From NCBI GenBank assembly GCA_948467735.1, contig CAOKFN010000013.1, forward strand, positions 29,416 through 93,415: DNA of 64,000 nucleotides. The letters run 5' to 3'. The notes below the pieces were generated by a model. That model ran no database searches, had not been told where the DNA came from, and was given only the letters and a program-made list of their open reading frames with translations. Numbering within the stretch: the first letter of the stretch is position 1; every line of letters starts with the position of its first letter. A program made the translations under genes and the position numbers. Positions 15,220 through 23,313 of this stretch are shown piece after piece. This DNA comes from an uncultured bacterium. Its GTDB lineage: Bacteria > Bacillota > Clostridia > Lachnospirales > Lachnospiraceae.

Positions 15220-17028
15220 CTATTTCCCGATATCTGTCACTACTCCGATAAATATGGGCAGATTGGAATCGCAGTCCACAATCATATACACAAAAGGTCT
15301 ATCCAAATACACCGTCTTAACTTCCTGCTGAGGCGGCGCCGCGCCTGCATCCATTACGACTACGGACGCCGCGCCGGCTCTCGTTCCTCTCTCGTTTACG
15401 GCGATGAAAGTCTTATGCAGTATCTGGCTGATATAGAGAGCTTTAGGGCCGTCAAAGATGCTTACCCCCTCATCTGAAATGGGGCCGTCATAAGATCCGA
15501 TTCCCGAAAAGTCTGCGCGGTACGCATCAAAGGCATTTTCCATTCCCATATTCTGCAGCATTTGGTTCAGCAGGACGCCGTACCCGCTCTCAAATTTCGG
15601 AATTGCCGCATTGACCTTCACATCCACAGGGTTATGCAGCGCCTCGTTCAATTTCTCTCCCGTAAGAGAATCTGCCAGAGCCGCCACAGTCACTCCCTCC
15701 CTCGGCAGAAGCGCCGCAAACGCATATTTCCTGTCCGCATAATATTTCAAAAATCCTTCCGCCTGCTCCGTTTCCAGATACCCGTATTCCGCCGAATGCA
15801 TCATTTTCACCTGTTGGACGGTTCCGTCCTCTCTGGTAAATCTGCCATCCCACACCTGATTCTCTTTGTATATCGTCTCCCATTCCGCGTCAAAGGCGAG
15901 AGCGTTCACAAGATACATGAGAGAGTCCGGAGAAATCTCGTTGAGAATCTCTTTTATCATGCCGTCCGTATTGTCCTCCACCCATCCGTTGATTTCATTT
16001 AACGTAGTATTGTCGAAGGGCGCCTTATACAGCCCCGCCCCGTAATAATCCCTGTTGGCGCGCAGAAAGTCCTGTTTCACGGCAAATTGGCCGCAGTCCT
16101 TAAACCAGACGGCGTTCGCCATGCTGAGCTTGTATTTCTCCCCTTCCGGAAGCGCCTGCATATAGGCGGACAGATAGGCGTTCAGCCCGGATACCGACAT
16201 GCCGAAGACATCCTCCATCTGCTCTAATGTCTCTCCCTTTGCGCCGTTTGCGGTCATTGCCAGCACCGAAATCACCGATAGGGGCGAGACGAGAACATTC
16301 TTACTGTTCTCTGCCCCTTCCTGACGGATGCTCTCCTGAAGCATGCGGACTCCGAAATCCATGACCGCCAAATGACCGTCCCCCGACCCTGCGCTTTGTG
16401 CGTTATCATCGGAATACCCATCTTTCATGGCCGGAATCCGTTCCTTTCCGTCCTCCCAGACATTTTCCAGCAGACTGCTCAGCCTGCCTGCATTCTCCTC
16501 CGTCAACGCCGCCTCCCGGGAACCTTTCCAAACCCAATGATCCTTGATATTGACACTGTACTCCGACCTGCCGTCACCCTTATAGTCCATCACATATATC
16601 ATATATTCCGGTATTCCGTCACAAGTAACGGACGAATATTCCAAAGCATCCAGAAAAGCAGATAATTCATCCGCGTCCTTTAGTATCACAGGCTGATTTC
16701 CCTGAGAATTATTTCCCTGAGAATTATTTCCCTGAGAATCCTCCTCTTCCCTAGGCAGTTCACACCGTTCAACCAATGCGTAATACTTGAACCGGGCGGC
16801 TCCCTCCTCCCCGCCCTCCGTCGGCACAAAATCTCCCCCTCTGCCGTCCGGCTGGACCGCCTGCCCTTCACTGTTTTCCAGTTCCTCCATCAGATTTATG
16901 GAATTGTGTATGGAAGCCGAACCTGAACATCCCGAAAAGGACGTCAGCATTGCCGCAGTCATAACAGCGCATAAAATGCGCCTGCATAAAATCCGCTTAT
17001 TTAGTTTTCTCTCGGTTTTTCTCCTCAT
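15220..17028 (-). CDS. lipoprotein serpin (serine protease inhibitor)
   Basis: A 602-residue surface lipoprotein. The signal peptide ends in the lipobox-like FSGC, with Cys34 the predicted acylated residue. Residues about 35-215 are a poorly conserved extension containing tandem NNSQG units and a small domain with YMIVYVMDYKGDGRS-like strands. The serpin fold starts near 220 (NVLVSPLSVISVLAMTANGAKGETLEQM). The reactive-centre hinge is ERGTRAGAASVV (from residue 546): Gly at P15, Thr at P14 and small residues at P12-P9, the pattern of inhibitory serpins. Counting from the hinge puts P1-P1' near Gly-Ala, which suggests an elastase-like target; this is inference. Gut bacterial serpins of this kind are thought to block host or competitor proteases. 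AAGGAGA precedes the start. Confidence 0.9.
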   Translation of the reverse strand: MRRKTERKLNKRILCRRILCAVMTAAMLTSFSGCSGSASIHNSINLMEELENSEGQAVQPDGRGGDFVPTEGGEEGAARFKYYALVERCELPREEEDSQGNNSQGNNSQGNQPVILKDADELSAFLDALEYSSVTCDGIPEYMIYVMDYKGDGRSEYSVNIKDHWVWKGSREAALTEENAGRLSSLLENVWEDGKERIPAMKDGYSDDNAQSAGSGDGHLAVMDFGVRMLQESIRQEGAENSKNVLVSPLSVISVLAMTANGAKGETLEQMEDVFGMSVSGLNAYLSAYMQALPEGEKYKLSMANAVWFKDCGQFAVKQDFLRANRDYYGAGLYKAPFDNTTLNEINGWVEDNTDGMIKEILNEISPDSLMYLVNALAFDAEWETIYKENQVWDGRFTREDGTVQQVKMMHSAEYGYLETEQAEGFLKYYADRKYAFAALLPREGVTVAALADSLTGEKLNEALHNPVDVKVNAAIPKFESGYGVLLNQMLQNMGMENAFDAYRADFSGIGSYDGPISDEGVSIFDGPKALYISQILHKTFIAVNERGTRAGAASVVVMDAGAAPPQQEVKTVYLDRPFVYMIVDCDSNLPIFIGVVTDIGK

Positions 17029-17065
17029 AATAGTCTCCTTTCCTTACTGCTTTTGAACCCGCGCT

Positions 17066-17124
17066 AAAAAAAGCCTGAACAAAAAACGCCCCTGTCCAGT
17101 CGGCAGGCATCTTTTGCTCAGGCT
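17066..17124 (-). terminator. intrinsic terminator downstream of tyrS
   Basis: Arms AGCCTGA (17118-17124 read on the minus strand) and TCAGGCT (17072-17078) flank a nested GCAAAA/TTTTTTG and TGCCTG/CAGG stem, followed by seven T on the minus strand. It ends tyrS about 110 bases after the stop codon and only about 40 bases before the serpin start. The serpin promoter must therefore lie inside this region or depend on read-through. Confidence 0.75.
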
Positions 17125-17235
17125 GCGCTCTGCCGTACTGTCCTTTGTCCTTATAGACGAAGAATATCGGCAGAAGTTTCTCCCCGTTCCAAATGTTTCT
17201 AATTTTTTAATCTTACATTCCAAAAATCCCAACGA

Positions 17236-18522
17236 TTATTTCATTGTCACTCTCTTATAATTTTTCTTGCCCCGCCGTACCACAATGCCGTCTCCGTCAA
17301 GCTGTTCCGGGCGATATGCCGTCTTGATATCGCTAATTTTCTCATTATCCACCACAACGCCGCCCTGTTCCACAGCCCTTCTGGCTTCGGAGCGTGAAGC
17401 CGTCAATCCTGATTTTACCAAAATACCCAGAATATCAATGGTTCCGTCTACAAAATCCTCCTCGGACAATACCGCTGTGGGCATTTCGGCCGCGCCGCCA
17501 AAAGCCCCTTTGGCGAACAGACTTCGCGCGCTCTCCTGCGCCGAGCATGCTTCCTCTTCTCCATGCACCAGCTTTGTCAGCTCATACGCAAGGATTTCCT
17601 TCGCCCGATTCAGCTGGCTGCCCTCCCACTTATCCATCTCTTCTATCTGCTCCATGGGCAGGAAAGTCAGCATCCGCAGGCATTTCAGCACATCCGCGTC
17701 CGCAGCGTTCCTCCAATACTGATAGAATTCAAAAGGCGAGGTCTTATTGGGGTCAAGCCATACCGCCCCCTTCTGGGTCTTGCCCATCTTTTTCCCTTCG
17801 GAATTCAGAAGCAGGGTAATCGTCATAGCATAGGCGTCCTTCCCCAGCTTGCGCCGGATCAGCTCCGTGCCTCCCAGCATATTGCTCCACTGGTCATCGC
17901 CGCCAAACTGCATATTGCATCCGTAATCTTCATACAGCTTCAGGAAATCATAGCTCTGCATGATCATATAATTAAATTCCAGAAAACTCAGTCCCTTTTC
18001 CATGCGCTGCTTATAGCACTCCGCAGTCAGCATTCTGTTCACGGAAAAATGTACCCCGATATCCCGGATAAACTCAATATAATTCAAATCCATCAGCCAG
18101 TCCGCATTATTCACCATCAAGGCCTTGGAATGATTCTCTTCCGTGGACTTCCCGGCTTCCTTGGAATCCGTCTCGCCAAACTCAATAAAGCGGCTCATCT
18201 GCTTTTTAAAGCACTCGCAGTTATGCTCGACGGTCTCCTTCGTCATCATGGTGCGCAGATCGCTTCTGCCGGAAGGGTCTCCGATCATGCCCGTGCCGCC
18301 GCCAATCAGCGCAATGGGCTTATTGCCCGCCATCTGCAGGCGTTTCATCAGGCAGAGCGCCATAAAGTGTCCCACATGAAGGCTGTCCGCCGTAGGGTCA
18401 AACCCGATATAAAACGCAGCCTTTCCCTTGTTGATCAGTTCCTTGATTTCCTCCTCGTCGGTGAGCTGCGCCAGCAGTCCCCTTGCCTTCAATTCTTCAA
18501 ATACAGTCATATTATTTTCCAT
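17236..18522 (-). CDS. tyrS: tyrosyl-tRNA synthetase
   Basis: TyrS charges tRNA-Tyr with tyrosine. The 428-residue protein has the class I HIGH-type motif as PTADSLHVGHF (residues 44-54) and the KMSKS loop as KKMGKT. The tyrosine pocket segments YMIMQSYDFL and GGDDQWSNML are intact. A C-terminal S4 RNA-binding domain (LVKSGLTASRSEARRAVEQGGVVVDNEKI) is present. Length and architecture match bacterial TyrS. GGAAAGG sits very close to the first ATG; the second ATG four codons in (18510) has better spacing and may be the true start. No T-box leader fits in the 50 bases upstream, unlike many Bacillota synthetase genes. Confidence 0.97.
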   Translation of the reverse strand: MENNMTVFEELKARGLLAQLTDEEEIKELINKGKAAFYIGFDPTADSLHVGHFMALCLMKRLQMAGNKPIALIGGGTGMIGDPSGRSDLRTMMTKETVEHNCECFKKQMSRFIEFGETDSKEAGKSTEENHSKALMVNNADWLMDLNYIEFIRDIGVHFSVNRMLTAECYKQRMEKGLSFLEFNYMIMQSYDFLKLYEDYGCNMQFGGDDQWSNMLGGTELIRRKLGKDAYAMTITLLLNSEGKKMGKTQKGAVWLDPNKTSPFEFYQYWRNAADADVLKCLRMLTFLPMEQIEEMDKWEGSQLNRAKEILAYELTKLVHGEEEACSAQESARSLFAKGAFGGAAEMPTAVLSEEDFVDGTIDILGILVKSGLTASRSEARRAVEQGGVVVDNEKISDIKTAYRPEQLDGDGIVVRRGKKNYKRVTMK

Positions 18523-18572
18523 GCCTTTCCATTATACTTTTATCGGATAATACCGACTTTTATCCCAGCTGC

Positions 18573-19685
18573 TTATGTCTGCTGATGCAGCACCGCCATA
18601 ACTTGGCAGTCCTTACAGATTTCAATATAAGCGTTTCCCTCCATGCCGTCCATCACGGTATCCCATTGAATCTGGGCAAGATATTTCATGGGCTTTCCGC
18701 AGTCGGGACAATTCTTAATTGCACAGTCCTGAATCCAAAACGCAAATCCCCCCACGGAGGAACCGCCCTCCCAGTCCGCGGCATACCTGAGCGGAACGGG
18801 GTTTTCCCCTAAAATATAGGAATTGCACGCAAGCTCCTCAATCCCTTCCTCCCCGATATAATCCTCCGTCATAAAAGAATCCCTGCCGAAGACGGCTTCG
18901 CTTTCACCATCCACCGTATATCTGCAAAAATCACCGTTCATATATTCCATACAGTTAGGACAGCACTTCGCCTTGATAACACCGCCGATTCCTAGGAAAT
19001 CCAGCCGCGGGTCCCTGCCGTCAAATTCCATCAAATTTACGATTTCACAGCCGCAGCGGGGACATTTTTCACCTGTTCTGGCGCCGATTTTAACCGGGCT
19101 TCTCTTTTTCTCCTCCGGAGTTCCTTTTACCATGGGATAGCACCTGTCAAAATTTGTCTTAAGGAACTTCCCGCCGCTGTCATAGGACCACCCGCCGATT
19201 GCGGCGTAACTCGAGGGATTCACATACAGCTTTTCCCGCCACTTCCTAGGATGCGCTTCCAGCTCCAGAAACGTCTGAAACACCTCCTCCCCTCCATACA
19301 CCGCAAGGCACGACAGCAGGCGGCTTGCAAGGAAGGAATCCGTATCGTCCCTCTTTACTGTTTCCAGCATCGCCTTGACGACGTCCTCCGGCGCGTCCTT
19401 ATACATCTCGCAGGGATAAAAGAGGTCTTTTTGAAAAGCCGCTCGGGCTATTTTTGAAGTATTGATATCCCTGTAATTCAGCAGCTTTCCAAATAAATCC
19501 CTTTCCTTGTCCAGCTCTCCCGTATTTTCTATTTCATCGCATATCCGCCCGACTGCCGAGTCGATTTCCTCCTGCGGCAATGCCAAGATTCTGTTCCGCT
19601 CGTTTTCTGCCCGACAGGAAACGCAGATTCCCTCAAAATAAATATCCCGGCCGCATTGTTTACATTTCCGCAGTATCCTCTCCAT
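18573..19685 (-). CDS. zinc-ribbon hypothetical protein
   Basis: A 370-residue cytoplasmic protein not recognised as a named family. It has an N-terminal Cys4 ribbon (CKQCGRDIYFEGICVSC, residues 8-24), a helical middle segment, a central ribbon (CPRCGCEIVN ... CCPNC) and a C-terminal ribbon (CPDCGKPMKYLAQIQWD ... ICKDC). The last 100 residues have a beta-rich pattern with GGFAFWIQDCAIKNCPDC, which vaguely recalls DUF1963-type proteins found among immunity and stress proteins. Three separate zinc sites suggest a structural or protein-binding role. It lies 50 bases upstream of tyrS on the same strand and may be cotranscribed with it. Function is unknown. Confidence 0.6.
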   Translation of the reverse strand: MERILRKCKQCGRDIYFEGICVSCRAENERNRILALPQEEIDSAVGRICDEIENTGELDKERDLFGKLLNYRDINTSKIARAAFQKDLFYPCEMYKDAPEDVVKAMLETVKRDDTDSFLASRLLSCLAVYGGEEVFQTFLELEAHPRKWREKLYVNPSSYAAIGGWSYDSGGKFLKTNFDRCYPMVKGTPEEKKRSPVKIGARTGEKCPRCGCEIVNLMEFDGRDPRLDFLGIGGVIKAKCCPNCMEYMNGDFCRYTVDGESEAVFGRDSFMTEDYIGEEGIEELACNSYILGENPVPLRYAADWEGGSSVGGFAFWIQDCAIKNCPDCGKPMKYLAQIQWDTVMDGMEGNAYIEICKDCQVMAVLHQQT

Positions 19686-19790
19686 ACCAAAGCCTCCTTA
19701 GTCCCGCCTGCCAAATCTAAGACTCAGCTGCCAAATCGTTCCATACCATCATGTATACACAATTCCTAACAAATATCCCGCCTTGAGCGT

Positions 19791-19817
19791 TGATACCCTC
19801 TAACTGACAGGGTATCA
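19791..19817. repeat. 9-bp hairpin after the VWA gene
   Basis: TGATACCCT (19791-19799) and AGGGTATCA (19809-19817) are perfect arms around a 9-base loop. It sits just after the VWA gene's stop codon on the minus strand and lacks a T-tract. It could be a weak terminator or an mRNA 3'-end stabiliser. Confidence 0.45.
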
Positions 19818-19828
19818 GCCTTGATGCC

Positions 19829-21031
19829 TCACCGGTTCGCCATCAATTTCACCATCGCCTGATTCAGCCCGTCCACCGTCAGCTTATACATGGGAAACAG
19901 CTCCTTCACCGCCGTCTCCGCCTCCCTCCAAGGCGCCCTGCCCGGCGCCATCTTGGGATTCAGCCACACGATTTTCTTATACTTTTTCTTCAACAGCTGC
20001 AGCCATTCATACCCCGACAGCCCGCCGTTGGGCCCCCTGTAATTGCCCGTATCCGAGTACAGCTCCTCCGGCGCCATGGCCGCGTCCCCCACAATAATCA
20101 CCTTGTAATCGCTGTCCACATTCCGAAACATCCATTCCGTATCCACCCAGTCCCCGTTCTCGCATTCCGGCGTCTTGTACATCTTGCTGTAAATACAGTT
20201 ATGGAAATAATAAGTCTTCACATCCTTGTAATGGTTGGATTTATGAATCGCCTGAAATAAATCATTTAACAGACTGCTAAAGGGAATCATGGTGCCGCCG
20301 GAATCCATCAAAAGCAGGAGCTTCACCGCGTTCTTCCTAGGCTTCTGCATCACAATCCGCAGGCATCCGCCGTTATTGCAGGTCTTGTCCACCGTGCCGT
20401 TGATATCCAGCTCCGTCTCCGGAATATCCAGCCTGCTGGAAAACTGCCGCAGTTTGCGGAACGCCATCTGAAACTGTCTGTTATCCAATACTCTGTCGTC
20501 CCGAAAATCCCGATACTTCCTCGCGCCCACAACGGAAAAAGCGGACTGATAGCCGGTCTTGCCGCCCACTCTCACACCGCCCACATTGCCTCCCATATTG
20601 CCGAAGGAGGTCTTCCCCATGGTGCCGATCCAGAAGCTGCCGCCGTTGTGCTCGCTGTCCTGATCCTTGAGCCGCTGCTTGAACGTCTCTTCCACATCCT
20701 CCTTGTCCACCTGAATCTCTTCCACCTGATTCAAATGATTTCTCGCCTCCTCGTGCGCCAGCTCCATCATATCGGATTTATCCAGCCAGCGAAGCATCTC
20801 CTTTCCCACCTCGGTCTGCTGCTGCGCCGCCTTAAAGCACTCGTCAAAGGCCATGTCAAATTTGTCGAAATCCGTCTCGCTTTTTACCAGAATCATCCGG
20901 GCAGTGTAATAAAACTTGGTCAGGGAGCTTTCGCACAGCCCCTTGTCCAGCGCCTCCTGCAGAGTCAGCCATTCTCCCAGCGTCACCCGCAGGCCCTTCT
21001 CCCTCAAAGTCTCAAAGAATTTTATAAACAT
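19829..21031 (-). CDS. VWA-domain CoxE-like protein, partner of MoxR ATPase
   Basis: A 400-residue protein of the CoxE-like VWA family. The N-terminal region is helical (FIKFFETLREKGLRVTLGEWLTLQEAL). The C-terminal half has a von Willebrand A fold with a MIDAS-like sequence: LLLMDSGGTMIPFSSLLNDLFQA in place of the usual DxSxS, then a strand VIIVGDAAMAPEEL. The canonical second Ser of DxSxS is replaced (DSGGT), so metal binding may be altered. MoxR ATPase plus VWA protein pairs act as chaperone-like modules that insert cofactors or remodel complexes. The moxR gene lies just upstream on the same strand. The ATG at 21031 is preferred over the GTG at 21040, because AGAAAG is better spaced to it. 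Confidence 0.85.
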   Translation of the reverse strand: MFIKFFETLREKGLRVTLGEWLTLQEALDKGLCESSLTKFYYTARMILVKSETDFDKFDMAFDECFKAAQQQTEVGKEMLRWLDKSDMMELAHEEARNHLNQVEEIQVDKEDVEETFKQRLKDQDSEHNGGSFWIGTMGKTSFGNMGGNVGGVRVGGKTGYQSAFSVVGARKYRDFRDDRVLDNRQFQMAFRKLRQFSSRLDIPETELDINGTVDKTCNNGGCLRIVMQKPRKNAVKLLLLMDSGGTMIPFSSLLNDLFQAIHKSNHYKDVKTYYFHNCIYSKMYKTPECENGDWVDTEWMFRNVDSDYKVIIVGDAAMAPEELYSDTGNYRGPNGGLSGYEWLQLLKKKYKKIVWLNPKMAPGRAPWREAETAVKELFPMYKLTVDGLNQAMVKLMANR

Positions 21032-21100
21032 ATGCGCCACGCTTTCTGTCGTAGTCCCTGCTGTCGCAGGTTCCTCTCTTCACCGCAGATTAAGTCCTCA

Positions 21101-21240
21101 TATCATAGCTTCCAGCTTCTTATCCCAGCTTCATTCTTCTCATTTCAGCTTTAATACTCTTATCTCAGCTTCAATTCTCTTATCCCAGCTTCATTGTTCT
21201 CATTTCAGCTTTAATACTCTTATCTCAGCCTCAATTCTCC
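21101..21240. repeat. 20-bp tandem repeat array between moxR and the VWA gene
   Basis: Seven units of exactly 20 bp, each with a central CAGCTT or close variant. Three consecutive units are themselves duplicated, so 21121-21180 and 21181-21240 are near-identical 60-bp blocks with three differences. There are no unique spacers, so it is a minisatellite and not a CRISPR array. It lies between two genes expected to be cotranscribed and would appear in their mRNA. Confidence 0.9.
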
Positions 21241-21243
21241 CCG

Positions 21244-22062
21244 TCACAGATTCGGCTCCTGCCTTACCAGCTGCAGGTCCTCATCCTTTTTCACCACCAC
21301 GCCGATAAAGGGCAGAGCCTTCCGTATGGTATCCGCGTCAATTCCGCCGATCTGCAGGGCATTGACCCAGTCGATCAGCTCCGATGTGCTGGGCTTCTTG
21401 CGTATATCCCTGATTGCCCTGATATTATAAAACACTTCCATAGCGTTTTGCAGCAGATGCTCCTCCACCTCCGGAAAATGCACCCTCACAATTTCTTCCA
21501 TCAATTCCTTGGAAGGGAACTCAATATAATGAAAAATACAGCGGCGCAGAAACGCATCCGGCAGCTCTTTCTCCGCATTGGAGGTAATAATCACTATGGG
21601 ACGCTGTTTTGCCTTTACGGTGCGCTTTGTCTCATTGATATAGAATTCCATCTGATCCAGTTCCCAGAGAAGGTCATTGGGGAACTCCAAATCCGCCTTG
21701 TCAATCTCGTCGATCAAAAGCACAACCTGCTCCTCGCTGTCGAAAGCCTCTCCCAGCTTTCCCAGCTTGATATAACGTGCAATGTCATTTACCCCTTCCT
21801 CTCCAAACTGCCCGTCGTAAAGTCTCTGAATCGTATCATATACATACAATCCCTCCTGCGCCTTTGTTGTGGACTTAATATTCCAGATAATCAGCTTTTT
21901 GCCCAAAGCCTTTGCCACAGCCTCCGCAAGCATTGTCTTGCCCGTACCGGGTTCCCCTTTAATCAAAAGCGGCTTCTTCAACGCGACTGCAATATTTACA
22001 CTGGCCATCAGCTCCTCGCTGGCCACATATTCCCCGGTTCCCTGAAATCCCTGCTGTTCCAT
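21244..22062 (-). CDS. MoxR-family AAA+ ATPase
   Basis: A 272-residue AAA+ ATPase. Walker A is GEPGTGKT at about residues 37-44 and Walker B is VVLLIDEIDKAD. Sensor 1 is PIVIITSNAEKELPDAFLRRC, with the arginine-finger region following. It is a compact version of the MoxR/RavA clade, which works with VWA-domain proteins to mature or remodel protein complexes. AGGTGGG precedes the start at 22062. The VWA partner follows after about 210 bases holding the 20-bp tandem array. Its own promoter element (TTGATT-17-TAACAT) is duplicated further upstream. Confidence 0.92.
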   Translation of the reverse strand: MEQQGFQGTGEYVASEELMASVNIAVALKKPLLIKGEPGTGKTMLAEAVAKALGKKLIIWNIKSTTKAQEGLYVYDTIQRLYDGQFGEEGVNDIARYIKLGKLGEAFDSEEQVVLLIDEIDKADLEFPNDLLWELDQMEFYINETKRTVKAKQRPIVIITSNAEKELPDAFLRRCIFHYIEFPSKELMEEIVRVHFPEVEEHLLQNAMEVFYNIRAIRDIRKKPSTSELIDWVNALQIGGIDADTIRKALPFIGVVVKKDEDLQLVRQEPNL

Positions 22063-22101
22063 TTTGCATACCCACCTTTCCTTTGAAATTGCTTTCCTTT
22101 C

Positions 22102-22130
22102 ATGTTACGATATTCCTGACTTAAAATCAA
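22102..22130 (-). promoter_or_regulatory. moxR promoter (proximal copy)
   Basis: Minus strand TTGATT (22125-22130), 17-bp spacer, TAACAT (22102-22107), about 40 bases before the moxR start. It is part of a segment of about 49 bp (22082-22130) that is repeated at 22259-22308. Confidence 0.5.
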
Positions 22131-22279
22131 GCCCAAACGCGGGCAATATCTATTTTCCGGCACTATTTTCACAACAGCCCGGGCAGGCCGCCGGACTGCC
22201 GCCTTTTTTCATGCGGCGGCGGAAAATCAGCGCAGCATCAATCCTGCGAAAACCTTTCCCTTGAAATTCCTTCCTTTTC

Positions 22280-22308
22280 ATGTTACGATATCTCTGACTC
22301 CAAGTCAA
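22280..22308 (-). promoter_or_regulatory. distal duplicated promoter copy upstream of moxR
   Basis: Minus strand TTGACT (22303-22308), 17-bp spacer, TAACAT (22280-22285). Sequence through about 22259, including the GAAATT-x-CTTCC leader segment, matches the proximal copy. A GC-rich stretch with GCCGCC...GGCGGC inverted segments lies between the copies (about 22185-22235). Confidence 0.45.
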
Positions 22309-22408
22309 CACCTTTGCCGCAGACGGCAGAACTGGATCAATTCAAAAACTGACGAAAGGAAAAAGCTGCAAAATTGTACTTGTATTGCAGCAAAAAAGGA
22401 AATAAAAC

Positions 22409-23266
22409 ATGTTAAAAGATATGTTTGAACACAAACGCACACTTTCTTTTGAAGTGTTCCCCCCAAAGAAGGACGGGGAATTTGAAGCGGCTTTTGAAGT
22501 ATTGGATGCTTTGGGAAAATTATCGCCGGATTTTATCAGCGTCACCTACGGCGCGGGAGGAAGCCGCTCCGGCAGGACTGTGGAGATAGCCTCCTATATC
22601 CAAAATACGCTGAAAATTGACGCCGTGGCGCATATCACCTGTGTGGGAAGCCGACGGGAGGCTCTGCTTCAGGTAATCGAAGCCTTGAGGGAGCATCATG
22701 TCAGCCATGTGCTTGCACTGCGGGGAGACAGGCCCAAGGACATGAGCGACGAGCAGTTTGAGTCCCGGGATTTCGCCCATGCCAGCGACTTAATGACCTT
22801 TCTAAAAGAGAACACAGACCTGCATATGGCAGGCGCATGTTACCCGGAGAAGCATTATGAATGCTTCAGCTTGGAATCCGACCTGAACAATCTGAAAAAG
22901 AAGCAGGATGCCGGAGCGGAATTCTTTATCAGCCAATTATTCTTTGACAATGATTTTTATTATTCCTTTCTGGAAAAGGCCCATAAAAAAGGAATCTCCG
23001 TTCCTATCTGCGCCGGAATCATGCCAATCACCGCCGCAAAACAATTGGGCACCACCGTCACCCTGTCAGGCTCCAGCGTGCCAAAAGCATTGACTGATTT
23101 GATTGCGGCTTACGGCGACAAACCCGACGAGATGAGAAAGGCAGGCATCGATTTCGCCATCCGCCAGATTCGGGATTTACAGGAGAACGGAGTGAACGAC
23201 ATTCATCTTTACACTATGAACAAGCCCAAAATGGCGGCGGAGATTGCCAAGGCAATATATCGCTGA
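22409..23266 (+). CDS. metF: methylenetetrahydrofolate reductase
   Basis: MetF reduces 5,10-methylene-THF to 5-methyl-THF for methionine synthesis, or serves the methyl branch of acetogenesis. The 285-residue protein shows the TIM-barrel hallmarks: SFEVFPPKKDGE near the N-terminus, FISVTYGAGGSRSGRT, HITCVG, ALRGDRPKD and FFISQLFFDN, ending with the conserved PICAGIMPI segment. Length is typical. AAAGGAAA precedes the ATG. It is alone on the plus strand and convergent with gpsA, with a shared hairpin between them. No SAM riboswitch was seen upstream. Confidence 0.96.
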   Translation: MLKDMFEHKRTLSFEVFPPKKDGEFEAAFEVLDALGKLSPDFISVTYGAGGSRSGRTVEIASYIQNTLKIDAVAHITCVGSRREALLQVIEALREHHVSHVLALRGDRPKDMSDEQFESRDFAHASDLMTFLKENTDLHMAGACYPEKHYECFSLESDLNNLKKKQDAGAEFFISQLFFDNDFYYSFLEKAHKKGISVPICAGIMPITAAKQLGTTVTLSGSSVPKALTDLIAAYGDKPDEMRKAGIDFAIRQIRDLQENGVNDIHLYTMNKPKMAAEIAKAIYR

Positions 23267-23280
23267 AATAATTCCCAAGG

Positions 23281-23313
23281 CAATAGAATTCACGCTTAGC
23301 GCGGATTCTATTG
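23281..23313. terminator. hairpin between convergent metF and gpsA
   Basis: CAATAGAAT (23281-23289) and ATTCTATTG (23305-23313) form a 9-bp stem with an inner CGC/GCG pairing. A TTCTTCC tract follows on the plus strand. It overlaps the gpsA stop codon, so it probably ends metF, with weak bidirectional function. Confidence 0.55.

Larger units (their letters stand above)
22063..22408. other. divergent intergenic region moxR / metF
   Basis: A 346-base gap with no convincing gene. It holds two direct copies of the moxR promoter segment and, between them, a GC-rich inverted-repeat stretch around GGCAGTCCGG and GCCGCCTTTTTTCATGCGGCGGC-like sequence. I saw no riboswitch-like element before metF. 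Confidence 0.6.

Noticed and set aside
18523..18572. T-box leader before tyrS
   Set aside because: Only 50 bases lie between tyrS and the upstream gene, too short for a T-box.
17563..18585. Long plus-strand reading frame of 340 codons opposite tyrS
   Set aside because: It mirrors tyrS in another frame, has no ribosome site, and its composition follows the antisense of a conserved gene.
21101..21240. Possible CRISPR array
   Set aside because: The period is 20 bp with no unique spacers and no cas genes; it is a simple tandem repeat.
22309..22408. SAM or other riboswitch before metF
   Set aside because: No matching conserved motifs or complex pairing were seen in the short leader.
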